Below, piece after piece: positions 48,059 to 57,902 of a stretch of DNA of 64,000 nt. The stretch lies in contig NZ_KB900388.1 in NCBI RefSeq assembly GCF_000378825.1, positions 2,673,818 through 2,737,817 of the forward strand. The letters are read 5' to 3'. Position 1 is the first letter of the stretch; every line of letters starts with the position of its first letter. The notes beneath the pieces are model-generated. The model ran no database searches. It was given only the letters and a program-made list of their open reading frames with translations, and was not told the DNA's origin. The position numbers and the translations under genes were made by a program. Source of the stretch: Salinispora vitiensis. GTDB lineage: Bacteria; Actinomycetota; Actinomycetes; Mycobacteriales; Micromonosporaceae.

Positions 48059-48220
48059 GGGTGGCAGCCTAACCCAGTTTCACTCATCCGGTGTGCTCGA
48101 AAGAAGGGTAAACACGCATCCCCCTTGACTGAATGGTGCGAGCCGCTACCGAGCGTCACGAAGGACGATCGGCGACCGCGGCGGGTTGAACCGGCACGGA
48201 CAGTCCGTAGGCTGACAGAC

Positions 48221-49408
48221 GTGACGACCACCCACGTCGATTCCCTGGTAGCCCGAATGCGCCCCTTCGGGACGACGATCTTCGCCGAGATGTCCGCCCT
48301 CGCCGGCCGTACCGGGGCGGTCAATCTCGGGCAGGGCTTTCCGGACACTGACGGCCCGCCGGAGATGTTGGCGGCCGCCGCGGAGGCGCTGCGCGGCGGA
48401 CAGAACCAGTACCCGCCCGGGCCCGGCATCCCCGCACTCCGCACCGCCGTCGCCGCACACCAGCAACGATTCTGGGGCCTGGAGTACGACCCCGACGGCG
48501 AGATCGTGGTGACCGCGGGCGCCACCGAGGCGATCGCGGCGGCGATCCTGGGCCTCTGCGAACCCGGCGACGAGGTGGTCTGCTTCGAGCCCTACTACGA
48601 CTCGTACGCCGCCTCGATCGCGCTCGCCGGCGCTCGCCGACGCCCCGTGACGTTACGCCCCGAAGCAGGCGGGCGGTACGCGGTCGACCCGGCCGAGCTG
48701 CGCGCCGCGTTCGGGCCCCGTACCCGGCTGGTGCTGCTCAACTCCCCGCACAACCCCACCGGCAAGGTCTTCACCCCCACCGAGCTGGCCCTGGTGGCCG
48801 AGCTGTGCCACGAATACGACGCGTACGCGGTCACCGACGAGGTCTACGAACACCTCGCCTTCACCGATGCCGCCGCCCGCCATATGCCCATCGCCACGTT
48901 GCCCGGCATGTGGACGCGAACGCTGCGGATCTCCTCGGCCGGCAAGACCTTCTCCTGTACCGGCTGGAAAGTCGGCTGGGCGAGTGGGCCGGCGTCACTG
49001 GTGTCGGCGGTCCTGCGGGTCAAGCAGTTCCTCACCTTCGTCAACGCCGCGCCGTTGCAACCCGCGGTCGCGGTGGCGTTGGGCCTGGCCGACAGCTACT
49101 TCACCGAGTTCCGGGCGGGGATGCAGGCCCGCCGGGACCAACTCGTCACCGGCCTCGCCGACGCCGGATTCGGGGTCGGACCACCCGAGGGCACCTACTT
49201 CGTCACCGCCGACGTGACACCGCTCGGCGCCCGAGACGGAGTGGAGTTCTGTCGCGCGCTGCCGGAACGCTGCGGCGTGGCCGCGGTCCCGACCCAGGTC
49301 TTCTACGACGACCCGGAGACCGGTCGGCAGCTGGTCCGGTTCGCCTTCTGCAAACGCCCGGAGGTCCTGGCCGAGGCCGTCACCCGGCTGCGGCGGCTGG
49401 CCTGGTGA
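48221..49408 (+). CDS. Class I/II PLP-dependent aminotransferase
   Basis: 395 residues from the GTG at 48221. Fold type I features: NLGQGFPDTDGP, QYPPGPGIPALR, NSPHNPTGKVF, and PLP Lys in SSAGKTFSCTGWKVGW, with VRFAFCK near the end. Closest to the kynurenine-aminotransferase/DapC-like group of actinomycetes, some of which act in lysine/diaminopimelate synthesis. The exact substrate is not fixed by sequence. The only plus-strand gene in this block. Confidence 0.9.
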   Translation: MTTTHVDSLVARMRPFGTTIFAEMSALAGRTGAVNLGQGFPDTDGPPEMLAAAAEALRGGQNQYPPGPGIPALRTAVAAHQQRFWGLEYDPDGEIVVTAGATEAIAAAILGLCEPGDEVVCFEPYYDSYAASIALAGARRRPVTLRPEAGGRYAVDPAELRAAFGPRTRLVLLNSPHNPTGKVFTPTELALVAELCHEYDAYAVTDEVYEHLAFTDAAARHMPIATLPGMWTRTLRISSAGKTFSCTGWKVGWASGPASLVSAVLRVKQFLTFVNAAPLQPAVAVALGLADSYFTEFRAGMQARRDQLVTGLADAGFGVGPPEGTYFVTADVTPLGARDGVEFCRALPERCGVAAVPTQVFYDDPETGRQLVRFAFCKRPEVLAEAVTRLRRLAW

Positions 49409-49450
49409 GCGTGCCCCGCCGGCAACCATCGCCGACGGGGATGCACCACG

Positions 49451-50806
49451 TCAGCTGACCGGGCTGGCGGTGCGGACCTGCTCGGCGATCCGCTCGGCCA
49501 CCGCCTGCGCCGTCGTCTCGGTGCCGGCCTCCACCATCACCCGGACCAGTGGCTCGGTGCCCGAGGGACGCAACAGGACCCGGCCGGCTTCGCCCAACTC
49601 GGCCTCGGCCCGCGCGACCTCGGCCCGCACGGTCGGAGCCGCCGCACCCACCGTACGGTCACCGACCGGCACGTTGATCAGAACCTGAGGCAGCGGAGTA
49701 ACCACGGCTGCCAGCTCGGCCAGGGACTTACCGGTCCCCGCCATCCGGGACATCAGGTGCAGGCCGGTCAGCACGCCGTCGCCGGTGGTCGCGTGGGCGG
49801 GCATCACGATATGCCCGCTCTGCTCGCCACCGAGCGCCAGGCCGGAGGCGCGCAGCTCCGCCAACACGTACCGGTCACCGACCTTCGTCTCGACCAGCCG
49901 AATCCCCTCCCGCGACATGGCAATCCGCAGGCCGAGGTTACTCATCACGGTCGCGACCAGGGTGTCGTCGGTGAGCGTGCCGGCCTCCCGCATCGCCAGT
50001 GCGAGGATCGCCATCACCTGGTCGCCGTCCACCTCGTCACCGTCGGCGCTGACCGCCACGCAACGGTCGGCGTCGCCGTCATGGGCGATGCCCAGGTGCG
50101 CGCCGTGCTCGACGACGGCCTGCCGGAGCGCCGCCACGTGGTTGGAGCCGCACTCGTCGTTGATGTTGAGGCCGTCGGGCTCCGCGTGGATCGCGACCAC
50201 CTCGGCGCCGGCCTCCCGGTACGCCGCCGGTGCCACCTCGGCGGCGGCGCCGTTGGCACAGTCCACCACGACCTTTATCCCGTCCAGCCGGTGTGGCACG
50301 GTGCCGACCAGGTGCTGCACGTAGTGGTCGGCGCCGTCGAGCAGGTCGTGGACCCGGCCGACCTCCGCACCGACCGGGCGCTCCCAGGCGGTCGTCGCGT
50401 TCGTCTCGACCGCCGTCTCGATCTTCATCTCGATCTCGTCCGGTAGCTTGTGCCCACCGGCGGCGAAGAGCTTGATGCCGTTGTCCGGCATGGGATTGTG
50501 CGAGGCGGAGAGCATCACCCCGATATCGGCCTTGGCCTCCGCGGTGAGGAACGCCACTGCCGGGGTCGGCAGGACGCCGACCCGTACGACGTTCGCGCCG
50601 GCACTGGTCAGCCCGGCCACCACCGCGGCTTCCAGCATCTCGCCGCTGGCCCGGGTGTCCCGGCCGACAACGGCCAGCGGGGGGTGGCTCCGATCCGCCT
50701 CGGCGAGGGTGTGCGCGGCGGCAACCGCTACCGCGAGCCCCAACTCGGGCGTGAGATCCGCGTTCGCCCGTCCCCGTACCCCGTCCGTGCCGAACAACCG
50801 ACCCAT
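49451..50806 (-). CDS. glmM: Phosphoglucosamine mutase
   Basis: Converts glucosamine-6-phosphate to glucosamine-1-phosphate. 451 residues from the ATG at 50806 ([12 protein letters not shown]), with GAGG upstream. Active-site Ser in [16 protein letters not shown], metal site AHDGDADRC, sugar loop GGEQSGHIV, and phosphate loop [13 protein letters not shown]: all four motifs present. Completes the GlcN pathway with glmS. Confidence 0.98.
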   Translation of the reverse strand: MGRLFGTDGVRGRANADLTPELGLAVAVAAAHTLAEADRSHPPLAVVGRDTRASGEMLEAAVVAGLTSAGANVVRVGVLPTPAVAFLTAEAKADIGVMLSASHNPMPDNGIKLFAAGGHKLPDEIEMKIETAVETNATTAWERPVGAEVGRVHDLLDGADHYVQHLVGTVPHRLDGIKVVVDCANGAAAEVAPAAYREAGAEVVAIHAEPDGLNINDECGSNHVAALRQAVVEHGAHLGIAHDGDADRCVAVSADGDEVDGDQVMAILALAMREAGTLTDDTLVATVMSNLGLRIAMSREGIRLVETKVGDRYVLAELRASGLALGGEQSGHIVMPAHATTGDGVLTGLHLMSRMAGTGKSLAELAAVVTPLPQVLINVPVGDRTVGAAAPTVRAEVARAEAELGEAGRVLLRPSGTEPLVRVMVEAGTETTAQAVAERIAEQVRTASPVS

Positions 50807-50850
50807 TCCCGTCAAACCTCCGATGCGACTGCCGATGGTGAAAAACGGAA

Positions 50851-50891
50851 ACGGCCGGGCCACCTCCGTTCGCAGGAGGCGGCCCGGCCGT
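50851..50891 (-). terminator. Strong terminator between rpsI and glmM
   Basis: An 11-bp perfect outer stem (50851-50861 with 50881-50891), a mismatch, and a 5-bp inner stem (CCTCC/GGAGG) with a 7-base loop. It follows the rpsI stop by 30 bp on the minus strand and lies 45 bp before the glmM start, so glmM must have its own promoter inside or beyond it, or rely on read-through. Confidence 0.88.
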
Positions 50892-50920
50892 CCGTCAGAA
50901 GTACAACGAGCAGCTGATCG

Positions 50921-51385
50921 TCAGCGCTTCGAGTACTGAGGAGCCTTACGGGCCTTCTTGAGGCCGTACTTCTTGCTCTCCTTGACCCGCGCGTCCCGGG
51001 TCAGGAAGCCGGCCTTCTTGAGCGCCGGACGGTCGTCCGGCTCGCTGGCGATCAGCGCGCGGGCGATGGCCAGCCGAAGCGCACCGGCCTGACCGGTGGT
51101 GCCGCCGCCCCGCAGGTTCGCGATGACGTCGAACTGCTCCGCCTTCTCGGTGGTGACCAGCGGGTCCTTGATCAGCTGCTGGTGCACCTTGCTCGGGAAG
51201 TACGCCTCAAGGTCGCGGCCGTTGCAGGTGATCTTGCCGGTGCCCGGGACGATCCGGACCCGGACGATGGCCTCCTTGCGGCGACCCACGGTCTGGATCG
51301 GCCGGTCACCAAGGGGCGCGCGGACGACGGGCGCCAGCGCCTCGGCGGCCTCGGGGGCGACCTCGGTGGCGATGATGTCGGTCAT
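50921..51385 (-). CDS. rpsI: 30S ribosomal protein S9
   Basis: 154 residues. [26 protein letters not shown] start, [19 protein letters not shown], and a C-terminal RKAPQYSKR, the universal S9 tail that contacts tRNA in the P site. The ATG at 51385 is used because an upstream in-frame start lacks a ribosome binding site. Follows rplM by 20 bp. Confidence 0.98.
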   Translation of the reverse strand: MTDIIATEVAPEAAEALAPVVRAPLGDRPIQTVGRRKEAIVRVRIVPGTGKITCNGRDLEAYFPSKVHQQLIKDPLVTTEKAEQFDVIANLRGGGTTGQAGALRLAIARALIASEPDDRPALKKAGFLTRDARVKESKKYGLKKARKAPQYSKR

Positions 51386-51405
51386 GCTGCTTCCTTCGCC
51401 CGCGC

Positions 51406-51849
51406 TCACTGCGCGATCTGCTTGATCTCGAACGGCACTGGCTGCTGCGCGCCGTGCGGGTGCTCGGCACCGGCGTAGACCTTCAGCTTCTTGATCAGCT
51501 TCCGGCCCAGCTTGTTGTGCGGGAGCATGCCCTTCACGGCCAGCTCAACGGCCCGCTCGGGGCGCTTGGTCAGCAGCTCGTCGTAGCCGACCTGCTTGAG
51601 ACCACCGGGGTAACCGGAGTGCCGGTAGGCGATTTTCTGCTGCCGCTTGTTACCGGTCAGCGCGACCTTGCCGGCGTTCACGATGACGACAAAGTCGCCC
51701 GTGTCGACGTGCGGCGCGAAAGTCGGCTTGTGCTTGCCGCGCAGCAGCGTGGCGGCATGGGTGGCCAAGCGGCCCAGCACGACATCAGAGGCGTCGATAA
51801 CGTGCCACTGACGCTCGATCTCACCCGGCTTCGGGCTGTACGTACGCAC
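51406..51849 (-). CDS. rplM: 50S ribosomal protein L13
   Basis: 147 residues from the GTG at 51849, preceded by [42 protein letters not shown], and [22 protein letters not shown] are diagnostic for L13. First gene of the rplM-rpsI operon. The 241 bp upstream to 52090 should hold the promoter; no clear -35/-10 was picked. Confidence 0.98.
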   Translation of the reverse strand: MRTYSPKPGEIERQWHVIDASDVVLGRLATHAATLLRGKHKPTFAPHVDTGDFVVIVNAGKVALTGNKRQQKIAYRHSGYPGGLKQVGYDELLTKRPERAVELAVKGMLPHNKLGRKLIKKLKVYAGAEHPHGAQQPVPFEIKQIAQ

Positions 51850-52090
51850 AGGTTTACCTTGTCTCGTCGTCGGTCTGGGGCCTGCGCACCGGGTGACCAT
51901 GACTTTCGGCCGAGCCAGCGCGCACGAACGACCAAGCGCACCTCAGACGGCACGCCCCTAGATGTCGCACAACAGCAGGTAACGATACCCAACGCCGGGC
52001 CAGCCGGCAAAACGGGGTCCGGTCGGCCCGGCGGGCCGGGCCGGGGCCGCCGGGCTTCGCACTCACGGCGCCGGTCGCCGATGATCGAAA

Positions 52091-53458
52091 TCACACCCGA
52101 GCCGAGGCCAGCCGGGCCCCCGGGCGCAGGTACACCGCCCACGTCAGCACGGTCAACAGCAAGAAGAAGCCGACATAGAACCACAGCGCGGGCTGGATGC
52201 TGCCGTACGCCGACTTTGCCCATGCGTAGCAGATCGGGACCAGGAAACCGCCGAAGGCGCCGACCGCGGAGATGATCCCGAGCGCCCCGGCCGCCTGCCG
52301 GCGCATGGCACGCATGATCTCCGGAGAACCGCCGAGCTCCTCCCCCCGCACCTGGAAAATCCGAGAGATCATCCGGTACGTCGATCCGTTGCCAACCCCG
52401 GTGGCCACGAACAACAGCATGAAGGCCAGGAAGAAGAGCTCCAGCCACCGCTCCTGTACCGACCACAGCGCCAGGTACGCACCGCCGGTCATCAGCACGA
52501 AGCTGGCCACGGTGATCCGGGCGCCACCGACGGCGTCGGCGAGACGACCACCGAAGGGCCGGCAGAGTGAGCCCACCGCCGCACCGAGGAACGCCCAGGA
52601 CAACGCGATGTCGGGCCGGCCGAAGACCCCGTTGAGCAGCGTCGGGAAGGCCGCCGAGTAGCCGATGAAGGAGCCGAATGTGCCGACGTACAGCAGCGAC
52701 ATGATCCAGGTGTTCCGGTCCCGCAGTGAAGACCAGACCGGCCCTACGTCCGCCTTGGCCTCGACCAGGTTGTCCATGAACAGGTAGGCACAGACCGCCG
52801 CGATCACCGCGAGCGGGAGGTACATCAGGCCGGCCCGGGCCAGCGCTAGGCCACCGCCGAGCACGATCACCTGCGGCACCAGGAACTGCACGACGGCGAC
52901 CCCGATGTTGCCGCCCGCCGCATTCAGCCCAAGCGCCCACCCCTTCTCCCGCTCCGGGTAGAAGAACGAGATGTTCGCCATGCTGGAGGCGAAGTTCCCG
53001 CCGCCGAACCCGGCCGTGGCCGCGATCAGCAGCAGCGGCACGAAGCCAATCTCCGGGTGCTCCACCGCCCAGGCCAGCCCGGCGGCCGGAATGATCAGCA
53101 GCAGGGCGGAGATCACGGTCCAGTTCCGCCCACCGAAGACCGGCACCGCGAAGGTGTACGGCAGTCGCAACAACGCGCCGACGCCGCTGGGCACGGCGGT
53201 CAGCCAGAGCGCCTGACTGGTGGTGAGCGTCCAGCCGACGTCGTCCAACCGAACCACCACGATGCTCCAGAGCAGCCAGACGGAGAACCCGATGTGCTCG
53301 GCGAAGATCGAATAGATGAGGTTGCGCCGGGCGACAGCCCGGCCGGCGGTCCGCCAGAAGTGCTCGTCCTCCGGATCCCAGTGGCCGATCCAGCGGCCCC
53401 GGCCGCGGTGCAAGTCGACCTCCTCCGCGGTGGTCGTCGCGGGCACGCTCGTCGTCAT
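52091..53458 (-). CDS. narK: Nitrate/nitrite transporter (NarK family MFS)
   Basis: 455 residues with 12 predicted membrane helices. N-terminal WDPEDEHFWRTAGRAVARRNLIYSIFAEHIGFSVW, typical of actinobacterial NarK; the substrate-facing segments include FGGGNFASSMANISFFYPE and AAGGNIGVAVVQF. Imports nitrate (or exports nitrite) across the cytoplasmic membrane. Divergent from the assimilation genes, separated from nasC by a TA pair. Confidence 0.94.
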   Translation of the reverse strand: MTTSVPATTTAEEVDLHRGRGRWIGHWDPEDEHFWRTAGRAVARRNLIYSIFAEHIGFSVWLLWSIVVVRLDDVGWTLTTSQALWLTAVPSGVGALLRLPYTFAVPVFGGRNWTVISALLLIIPAAGLAWAVEHPEIGFVPLLLIAATAGFGGGNFASSMANISFFYPEREKGWALGLNAAGGNIGVAVVQFLVPQVIVLGGGLALARAGLMYLPLAVIAAVCAYLFMDNLVEAKADVGPVWSSLRDRNTWIMSLLYVGTFGSFIGYSAAFPTLLNGVFGRPDIALSWAFLGAAVGSLCRPFGGRLADAVGGARITVASFVLMTGGAYLALWSVQERWLELFFLAFMLLFVATGVGNGSTYRMISRIFQVRGEELGGSPEIMRAMRRQAAGALGIISAVGAFGGFLVPICYAWAKSAYGSIQPALWFYVGFFLLLTVLTWAVYLRPGARLASARV

Positions 53459-53659
53459 CAGGCGCTCCTTCCGGCCGGGGGCCGTCCTAGCCCGCCGGCC
53501 GCACCGGTTGGTCGGTGTCGAGCGGGCCCGGCTGGAACCTAGGAAGCCGGCGTTACCGCAGCGTTCGTCGCCGGATTCGAGGAGGCAACGGTGCGCGCAC
53601 CGAGCCGGACACCGGCCGGTGAGGAGCGCTCCCGGTCAGCAGGGCTACCGGCGGGTGAC

Positions 53660-53953
53660 TCAGAGCTGTTGCAGGATGCGCAGCGCCCGGCCAACCCGAT
53701 GCATGACCTCGTGGTCGGCTACGTCCACGCACTCGGAGAACCACTGCTTCATCGGCGAGGAGAGCCGGTCCGGCATCACCACCCGCTCGCCCATCGACAC
53801 CGCGAGGGGGGAGTCCCGCAGCAGCGCCGTCTCCACCACCTCCGCCACGATCACGATCGGCACCGCGGTGGAGTTGTAGACGTCGGAGCTCACGACCAGC
53901 CCCAGCCGCTCCCGGGCCCCCGAGATCCGCCAGACCTCGCCCCTATGCAGCAC
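53660..53953 (-). CDS. PemK/MazF-family toxin
   Basis: 97 residues from the GTG at 53953. RGEVWRIS followed by GLVVSSDVYNSTAVPIVIVAEVVE matches the MazF/PemK ribonuclease fold (SH3-like barrel). The start overlaps the antitoxin gene's end by 11 bp, typical of TA pairs. MazF toxins cut RNA. The catalytic Arg in the RGEVW region is present; activity is not proven. Confidence 0.83.
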   Translation of the reverse strand: MLHRGEVWRISGARERLGLVVSSDVYNSTAVPIVIVAEVVETALLRDSPLAVSMGERVVMPDRLSSPMKQWFSECVDVADHEVMHRVGRALRILQQL

Positions 53954-54200
53954 GCGGACGGCCACCGCGGAGCAGGTCGGTGACCAGCCCCACCTCGTGG
54001 GCGTCAGCGAGCGCGGGGGTTTCCCAGTCGAGACCGGCACGGCTGACCGCGTCGGCGTGGGCGGAGAAGACCGCCCGCAGCGCCTTCTCCCGAGCGGCCT
54101 GGTCCATCCAGGCGGACAGGGAGAGCCCCTCGCGGCGGGCGAACCACCGGGCCTGCTCGATCGTCTCGTCGGCGAGCGACAGGGTCACCTTGGCAGTCAT
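53943..54200 (-). CDS. Ribbon-helix-helix-type antitoxin
   Basis: 85 residues starting MTAKVTLSLADETIEQARWFARREGLSLSAWMDQ: a beta strand followed by two helices, the RHH DNA-binding pattern. The C-terminal acidic tail (GLDWETPALADAHEVGLV) would bind the toxin. Precedes and overlaps the MazF-like gene. Expected to repress its own operon. Confidence 0.8.
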   Translation of the reverse strand: MTAKVTLSLADETIEQARWFARREGLSLSAWMDQAAREKALRAVFSAHADAVSRAGLDWETPALADAHEVGLVTDLLRGGRPRAA

Positions 54201-54259
54201 GCCGGCAGCCTACCCAGGGGTACGACCATCAATCAGCCCACCGAGGTGGTGCGTCCGAC

Positions 54260-54297
54260 TTGACCGGACCGAAACATGTGGGAACCGGGCCGGAAAC
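54260..54297 (+). promoter_or_regulatory. GlnR-box-like array upstream of nasC
   Basis: TTGAC-N6-GAAAC-N6-GAACC-N6-GAAAC, with exact 6-bp spacers, matches the actinobacterial GlnR double box (gTnAC-n6-GAAAc, twice). It ends 24 bp before the nasC start. GlnR activates nitrate assimilation when nitrogen is scarce in actinomycetes. The nearness to the start codon is unusual and suggests a short or leaderless mRNA, or a start further downstream. Confidence 0.72.
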
Positions 54298-54321
54298 CCC
54301 CTACCGGCACGCTTCACCGGC

Positions 54322-56469
54322 ATGACAGACGGTACGCGCCCCGCTACCGCATCCGGACAACCCCACCTCGAGGCGGCGACACACTGCCCGTACTGCGCGC
54401 TCCAGTGCGGGATGACCCTGCGCGAGACGGCCGACGAGGTGGCCGTACTTCCCCGCTGGTTCCCCACCAACCAGGGCGGGCTCTGCCAGAAGGGCTGGAC
54501 CGCCGCCGAGCTGCTGGACCACCCGGATCGCCTCACCACCGCGCTGCTTCGCGACCCGGCCAGCGGCGAGCTGCGCCCGGCGAGCTGGGAGGCGGCCCTG
54601 GACCGGATCGTTACCGGCATCCGGACCGTCCAGGCCAACCACGGGCCGGACGCGGTCGCCGTCTTCGGCGGCGGGGGCCTCACCAACGAGAAGGCGTACG
54701 CGCTGGGCAAGTTCGCCCGGGTGGTGCTCCGAACCCGACACATCGACTACAACGGGCGGTTCTGCATGTCGTCGGCGGCTGCCGCCGGGATGCGCGCCTT
54801 CGGTGTCGACCGTGGCCTCCCCTTCCCCCTGGCCGACCTGGGCACCGCCGACACCCTGCTGCTGGTCGGCGCGAACCCGGCCGAGACGATGCCCCCACTG
54901 GTGCGCTGGCTGACCGCGCAACGCCGCCAGGGCGGGCGGCTGATCGTGGTGGATCCGCGCGTCACCGCCACCGCCCGCCAGGCCGACCTGCACCTACAGC
55001 CACTACCCGGCACCGATCTGGCGGTGGCCAACGCGCTGCTACACATCGCGCTCACCGAGGGGTTCGTGGACCACAGCTACGTCGCCAGCCGCACCACCGG
55101 CTTCGACGAGGTTCGTCGGACGGTGGCGGAGTGGTGGCCGGCCCGCGCCGAGGCACTGTCCGGGGTGTCGGTCGCCGATCTGGAGACGACCGCACGAGCA
55201 CTGGGCGGCGCCCGCCGGGCGATCATCCTCACCGCCCGCGGCGCCGAGCAACACGCCAAGGGGGTCGACACCGTCACCGGGTACGTGAACCTGGCGCTCG
55301 CCCTCGGCCTGCCCGGCCGCCCCGGCTCCGGTTACGGCTGCCTGACCGGACAGGGCAACGGCCAGGGCGGCCGGGAACACGGCCAGAAGGCCGACCAACT
55401 TCCCGGCTACCGCCGCATCGACAACCCCGCCGACCGAGAGCACGTCGCCGCGGTCTGGGGCGTACCAGCGGAGGAGCTACCGGGGCCCGGGGTGCCCGCC
55501 TACCGGCTACTGGACTCGCTCGGCACCCCGGACGGGCCGAAGGCCCTGCTGGTGTTCGGCTCCAACCCGGTGGTCTCCGCGCCCCGGGCGGCCCGGATCG
55601 AGCGCCGCCTGCACGACCTCGACCTGCTGGTGGTCGTCGACTTCCTGCGCTCCGAGACGGCGGCCCTCGCCGACGTGGTGCTGCCGACCGCGCAGTGGGC
55701 CGAGGAGGACGGCACCATGACCAACCTTGAGGGGCGGGTCCTGCGTCGGCGGGCGCTCCGCACCCCACCGCCCGGCGTCCGTACCGACCTGGAGCTCCTC
55801 GCCGCCCTCGCCACGGCGCTGGAGCAGGGCCCCGGACGCCCGACCGACCGGGACCGGGAGCCCGCTCTCTCGCCCGAGCCACAGGTGGTGTTCGAGGAGC
55901 TCCGCGCGGCCTCGGCCGGCGGGCTCGCCGACTACGCCGGGATCAGCTGGGAGCGGATCGACGCGCAGGAGGGCGTGTTCTGGCCCTGCCCGGAGCTCGA
56001 CGGGCCGGACGCCCCGCGGCTCTTCGCCGACCGGTTCCCCACCCCCGACGGGCGCGCCCGATTCCACGCCGTGCAGCACCGACCCGCCGCGGAGCAGGTG
56101 TGCGCCACCTACCCGCTGCACTTCACCACCGGCCGGGTACTCGCCCAATACCAGTCGGGAACGCAGACCCGCCGGGTACCCGCGCTGCACCGGGCCGCGC
56201 CAACGGCCTTCGTCGAACTGCACCCGGACGTGGCCGACCGGCTGGGGGTGGCCGATGGCGAGCCGGTCCGGGTGCGCTCCCGCCGGGGCGAGCTGGTCGC
56301 GCCGGCCCGGCTCAGCCCGGCGATTCGACCGGACACCGTCTTCGCCCCGTTCCACTGGGGTGGCACCGCCCGCGCCAACACGATCACCAACGACGCCGTC
56401 GACCCGATCTCCGGGATGCCGGAATTCAAGATCTGTGCGGTCCGGGTGGAGAAGGTGGCGGCGACGTGA
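54322..56469 (+). CDS. nasC: Assimilatory nitrate reductase catalytic subunit (molybdopterin oxidoreductase)
   Basis: 715 residues. An N-terminal 4Fe-4S site C22-x2-C25-x3-C29 and Cys55, then a bis-MGD core (GFGRF-type ALGKFARVVLRTRHIDYNGRFCMS, TGQGNGQGGREHGQKADQLPGYR) and a C-terminal molybdopterin-binding domain (FTTGRVLAQYQSGTQTRRVPALH ... GVADGEPVRVRSRRGELV). Reduces nitrate to nitrite in the cytoplasm. Smaller than NasC of some genera because it lacks the BFD domain, which is supplied by the next gene. Confidence 0.93.
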   Translation: MTDGTRPATASGQPHLEAATHCPYCALQCGMTLRETADEVAVLPRWFPTNQGGLCQKGWTAAELLDHPDRLTTALLRDPASGELRPASWEAALDRIVTGIRTVQANHGPDAVAVFGGGGLTNEKAYALGKFARVVLRTRHIDYNGRFCMSSAAAAGMRAFGVDRGLPFPLADLGTADTLLLVGANPAETMPPLVRWLTAQRRQGGRLIVVDPRVTATARQADLHLQPLPGTDLAVANALLHIALTEGFVDHSYVASRTTGFDEVRRTVAEWWPARAEALSGVSVADLETTARALGGARRAIILTARGAEQHAKGVDTVTGYVNLALALGLPGRPGSGYGCLTGQGNGQGGREHGQKADQLPGYRRIDNPADREHVAAVWGVPAEELPGPGVPAYRLLDSLGTPDGPKALLVFGSNPVVSAPRAARIERRLHDLDLLVVVDFLRSETAALADVVLPTAQWAEEDGTMTNLEGRVLRRRALRTPPPGVRTDLELLAALATALEQGPGRPTDRDREPALSPEPQVVFEELRAASAGGLADYAGISWERIDAQEGVFWPCPELDGPDAPRLFADRFPTPDGRARFHAVQHRPAAEQVCATYPLHFTTGRVLAQYQSGTQTRRVPALHRAAPTAFVELHPDVADRLGVADGEPVRVRSRRGELVAPARLSPAIRPDTVFAPFHWGGTARANTITNDAVDPISGMPEFKICAVRVEKVAAT

Positions 56470-57902
56470 CCAACCGAATCGTGATCATCGGCAACGGGAT
56501 GGCCGGTACCCGCCTCGCGAGTGAGCTCTCCGCCCGCGGCGGAGACCAGAAGGTAACCGGTTTCGGGACAGAACCACACAGGGCGTACAATCGGATCATG
56601 CTCTCCACCCTGCTGGCTGGAGCGATCGGGGAGCCGGACGTGCAGTTGGCCGAGGCCGCCGGACACGGAGTCGACCTGCACACCGGGGTCTGCGTCACCG
56701 CCATCGACCGCGAGAACCGTGCCGTCCGCACCGACCGGGGCGACCGGATCCACTACGACCACCTGGTCCTAGCCACCGGTAGCCGCGCCGTCGTCCCCCC
56801 ACTGGCCGGGCTGACCGGCGGGGAACTACCAGAGCGGGTGGTGTCGTTTCGCACCCTCGATGACTGCCGCCGCATCCTCGCGGTTGCGGACCGGGCCCGC
56901 CGCGTGCTGGTGCTCGGCGGCGGACTGCTCGGCCTGGAGGCGGCCCGCGGGCTCGCCGGCCGCGGGCTCGACGTGACGGTGGTGCACCCGGTGCCGTACC
57001 TGATGGAACGGCAACTCGACCCGGCCGCGGCGGCCGTGCTCGCCGACACGCTCGCCGACCTCGGGGTAACCACCCAGCTGGCCGTACCGGCCACCGCCGT
57101 GCTCGCCGACTCCCGCGGCGTCCGCCTCGAACTGGCCGACGGCCGGTCGCTCGACGCCGACCTGCTGGTGCTCGCCTGCGGCGTACGCCCGGACACCGCG
57201 CTCGCCACCGCCGCCAACCTGGCCGTACGGCAGGGGGTCCTCGTCGACGACCAGCTGCGCACCAGCGACCGGCGCATCTCGGCCATCGGCGACTGCGCCC
57301 AACACGGCGACACCCTGACCGGTCTGGTAGCCCCGGCCTGGGCCCAGGCACGGGTGCTGGCGCAGGTACTCAGCGGCACGGACCCGTCGGCCCGATACCA
57401 GCCGAGACCGGTGGTGACCCGGCTCAAGACCGCCGGCATCGACCTGGCGGCGATGGGTGACCCCGGCGACGGCCCCGGTGAGGAGCTGACCTTCACCGAC
57501 CCGGCCGGTGGCACGTACGCCCGGCTACGAATCAACCACGAACGGCTGACCGCCGCGATCCTGGTGGGCGACAACCCCTCCGTCGGTACGGTCATCCAGC
57601 TCTTCGACCGGGGGCATCCGGTGCCCAGCGACCGGCGGTCGCTGCTGCTCGGCCGGGCACCCGGCCCGGGACCGGCGGAACCGGCCACGACACCGGCGCT
57701 GATGCCGGCCGCGGCGACGGTCTGCCACTGCAACAACGTCAACAAGGGAACGCTGGTGGAGAGTTGGCGCAACGGGGCGCGGACGGTTGACGAGGTGATG
57801 GCGGCCACCCGCGCCGGTACGGGCTGCGGCTCCTGCCGGGACGCGGTCACCGGCATCACCGATTGGCTCTCCACTGTGGAATCCACGGAGGTGGAACGAT
57901 GA
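56466..57902 (+). CDS. FAD-dependent NAD(P)H reductase with BFD [2Fe-2S] domain (NasB-like)
   Basis: 478 residues from the GTG at 56466, overlapping the nasC stop. FAD motif VIIGNGMAGT at residues 5-14, NAD(P) motif VLGGGLLGLEAAR near 155, and a C-terminal BFD-type cluster with Cys in VCHCNNVNKG (about 420, 422) and GTGCGSC (455, 458). This layout matches the electron-transfer subunit of assimilatory nitrate reductase, passing electrons from NAD(P)H to NasC. Confidence 0.88.
   Translation: MTNRIVIIGNGMAGTRLASELSARGGDQKVTGFGTEPHRAYNRIMLSTLLAGAIGEPDVQLAEAAGHGVDLHTGVCVTAIDRENRAVRTDRGDRIHYDHLVLATGSRAVVPPLAGLTGGELPERVVSFRTLDDCRRILAVADRARRVLVLGGGLLGLEAARGLAGRGLDVTVVHPVPYLMERQLDPAAAAVLADTLADLGVTTQLAVPATAVLADSRGVRLELADGRSLDADLLVLACGVRPDTALATAANLAVRQGVLVDDQLRTSDRRISAIGDCAQHGDTLTGLVAPAWAQARVLAQVLSGTDPSARYQPRPVVTRLKTAGIDLAAMGDPGDGPGEELTFTDPAGGTYARLRINHERLTAAILVGDNPSVGTVIQLFDRGHPVPSDRRSLLLGRAPGPGPAEPATTPALMPAAATVCHCNNVNKGTLVESWRNGARTVDEVMAATRAGTGCGSCRDAVTGITDWLSTVESTEVER

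Noticed and set aside
48059..48220. glmS ribozyme or riboswitch
   Set aside because: No recognisable catalytic core; glmS ribozymes are a feature of Firmicutes. Only a weak TTGACT -35-like element was seen.
53459..53659. GlnR box upstream of narK
   Set aside because: GGAACC and GTTAC are present, but the half-site spacing and sequence do not fit the box as they do before nasC.
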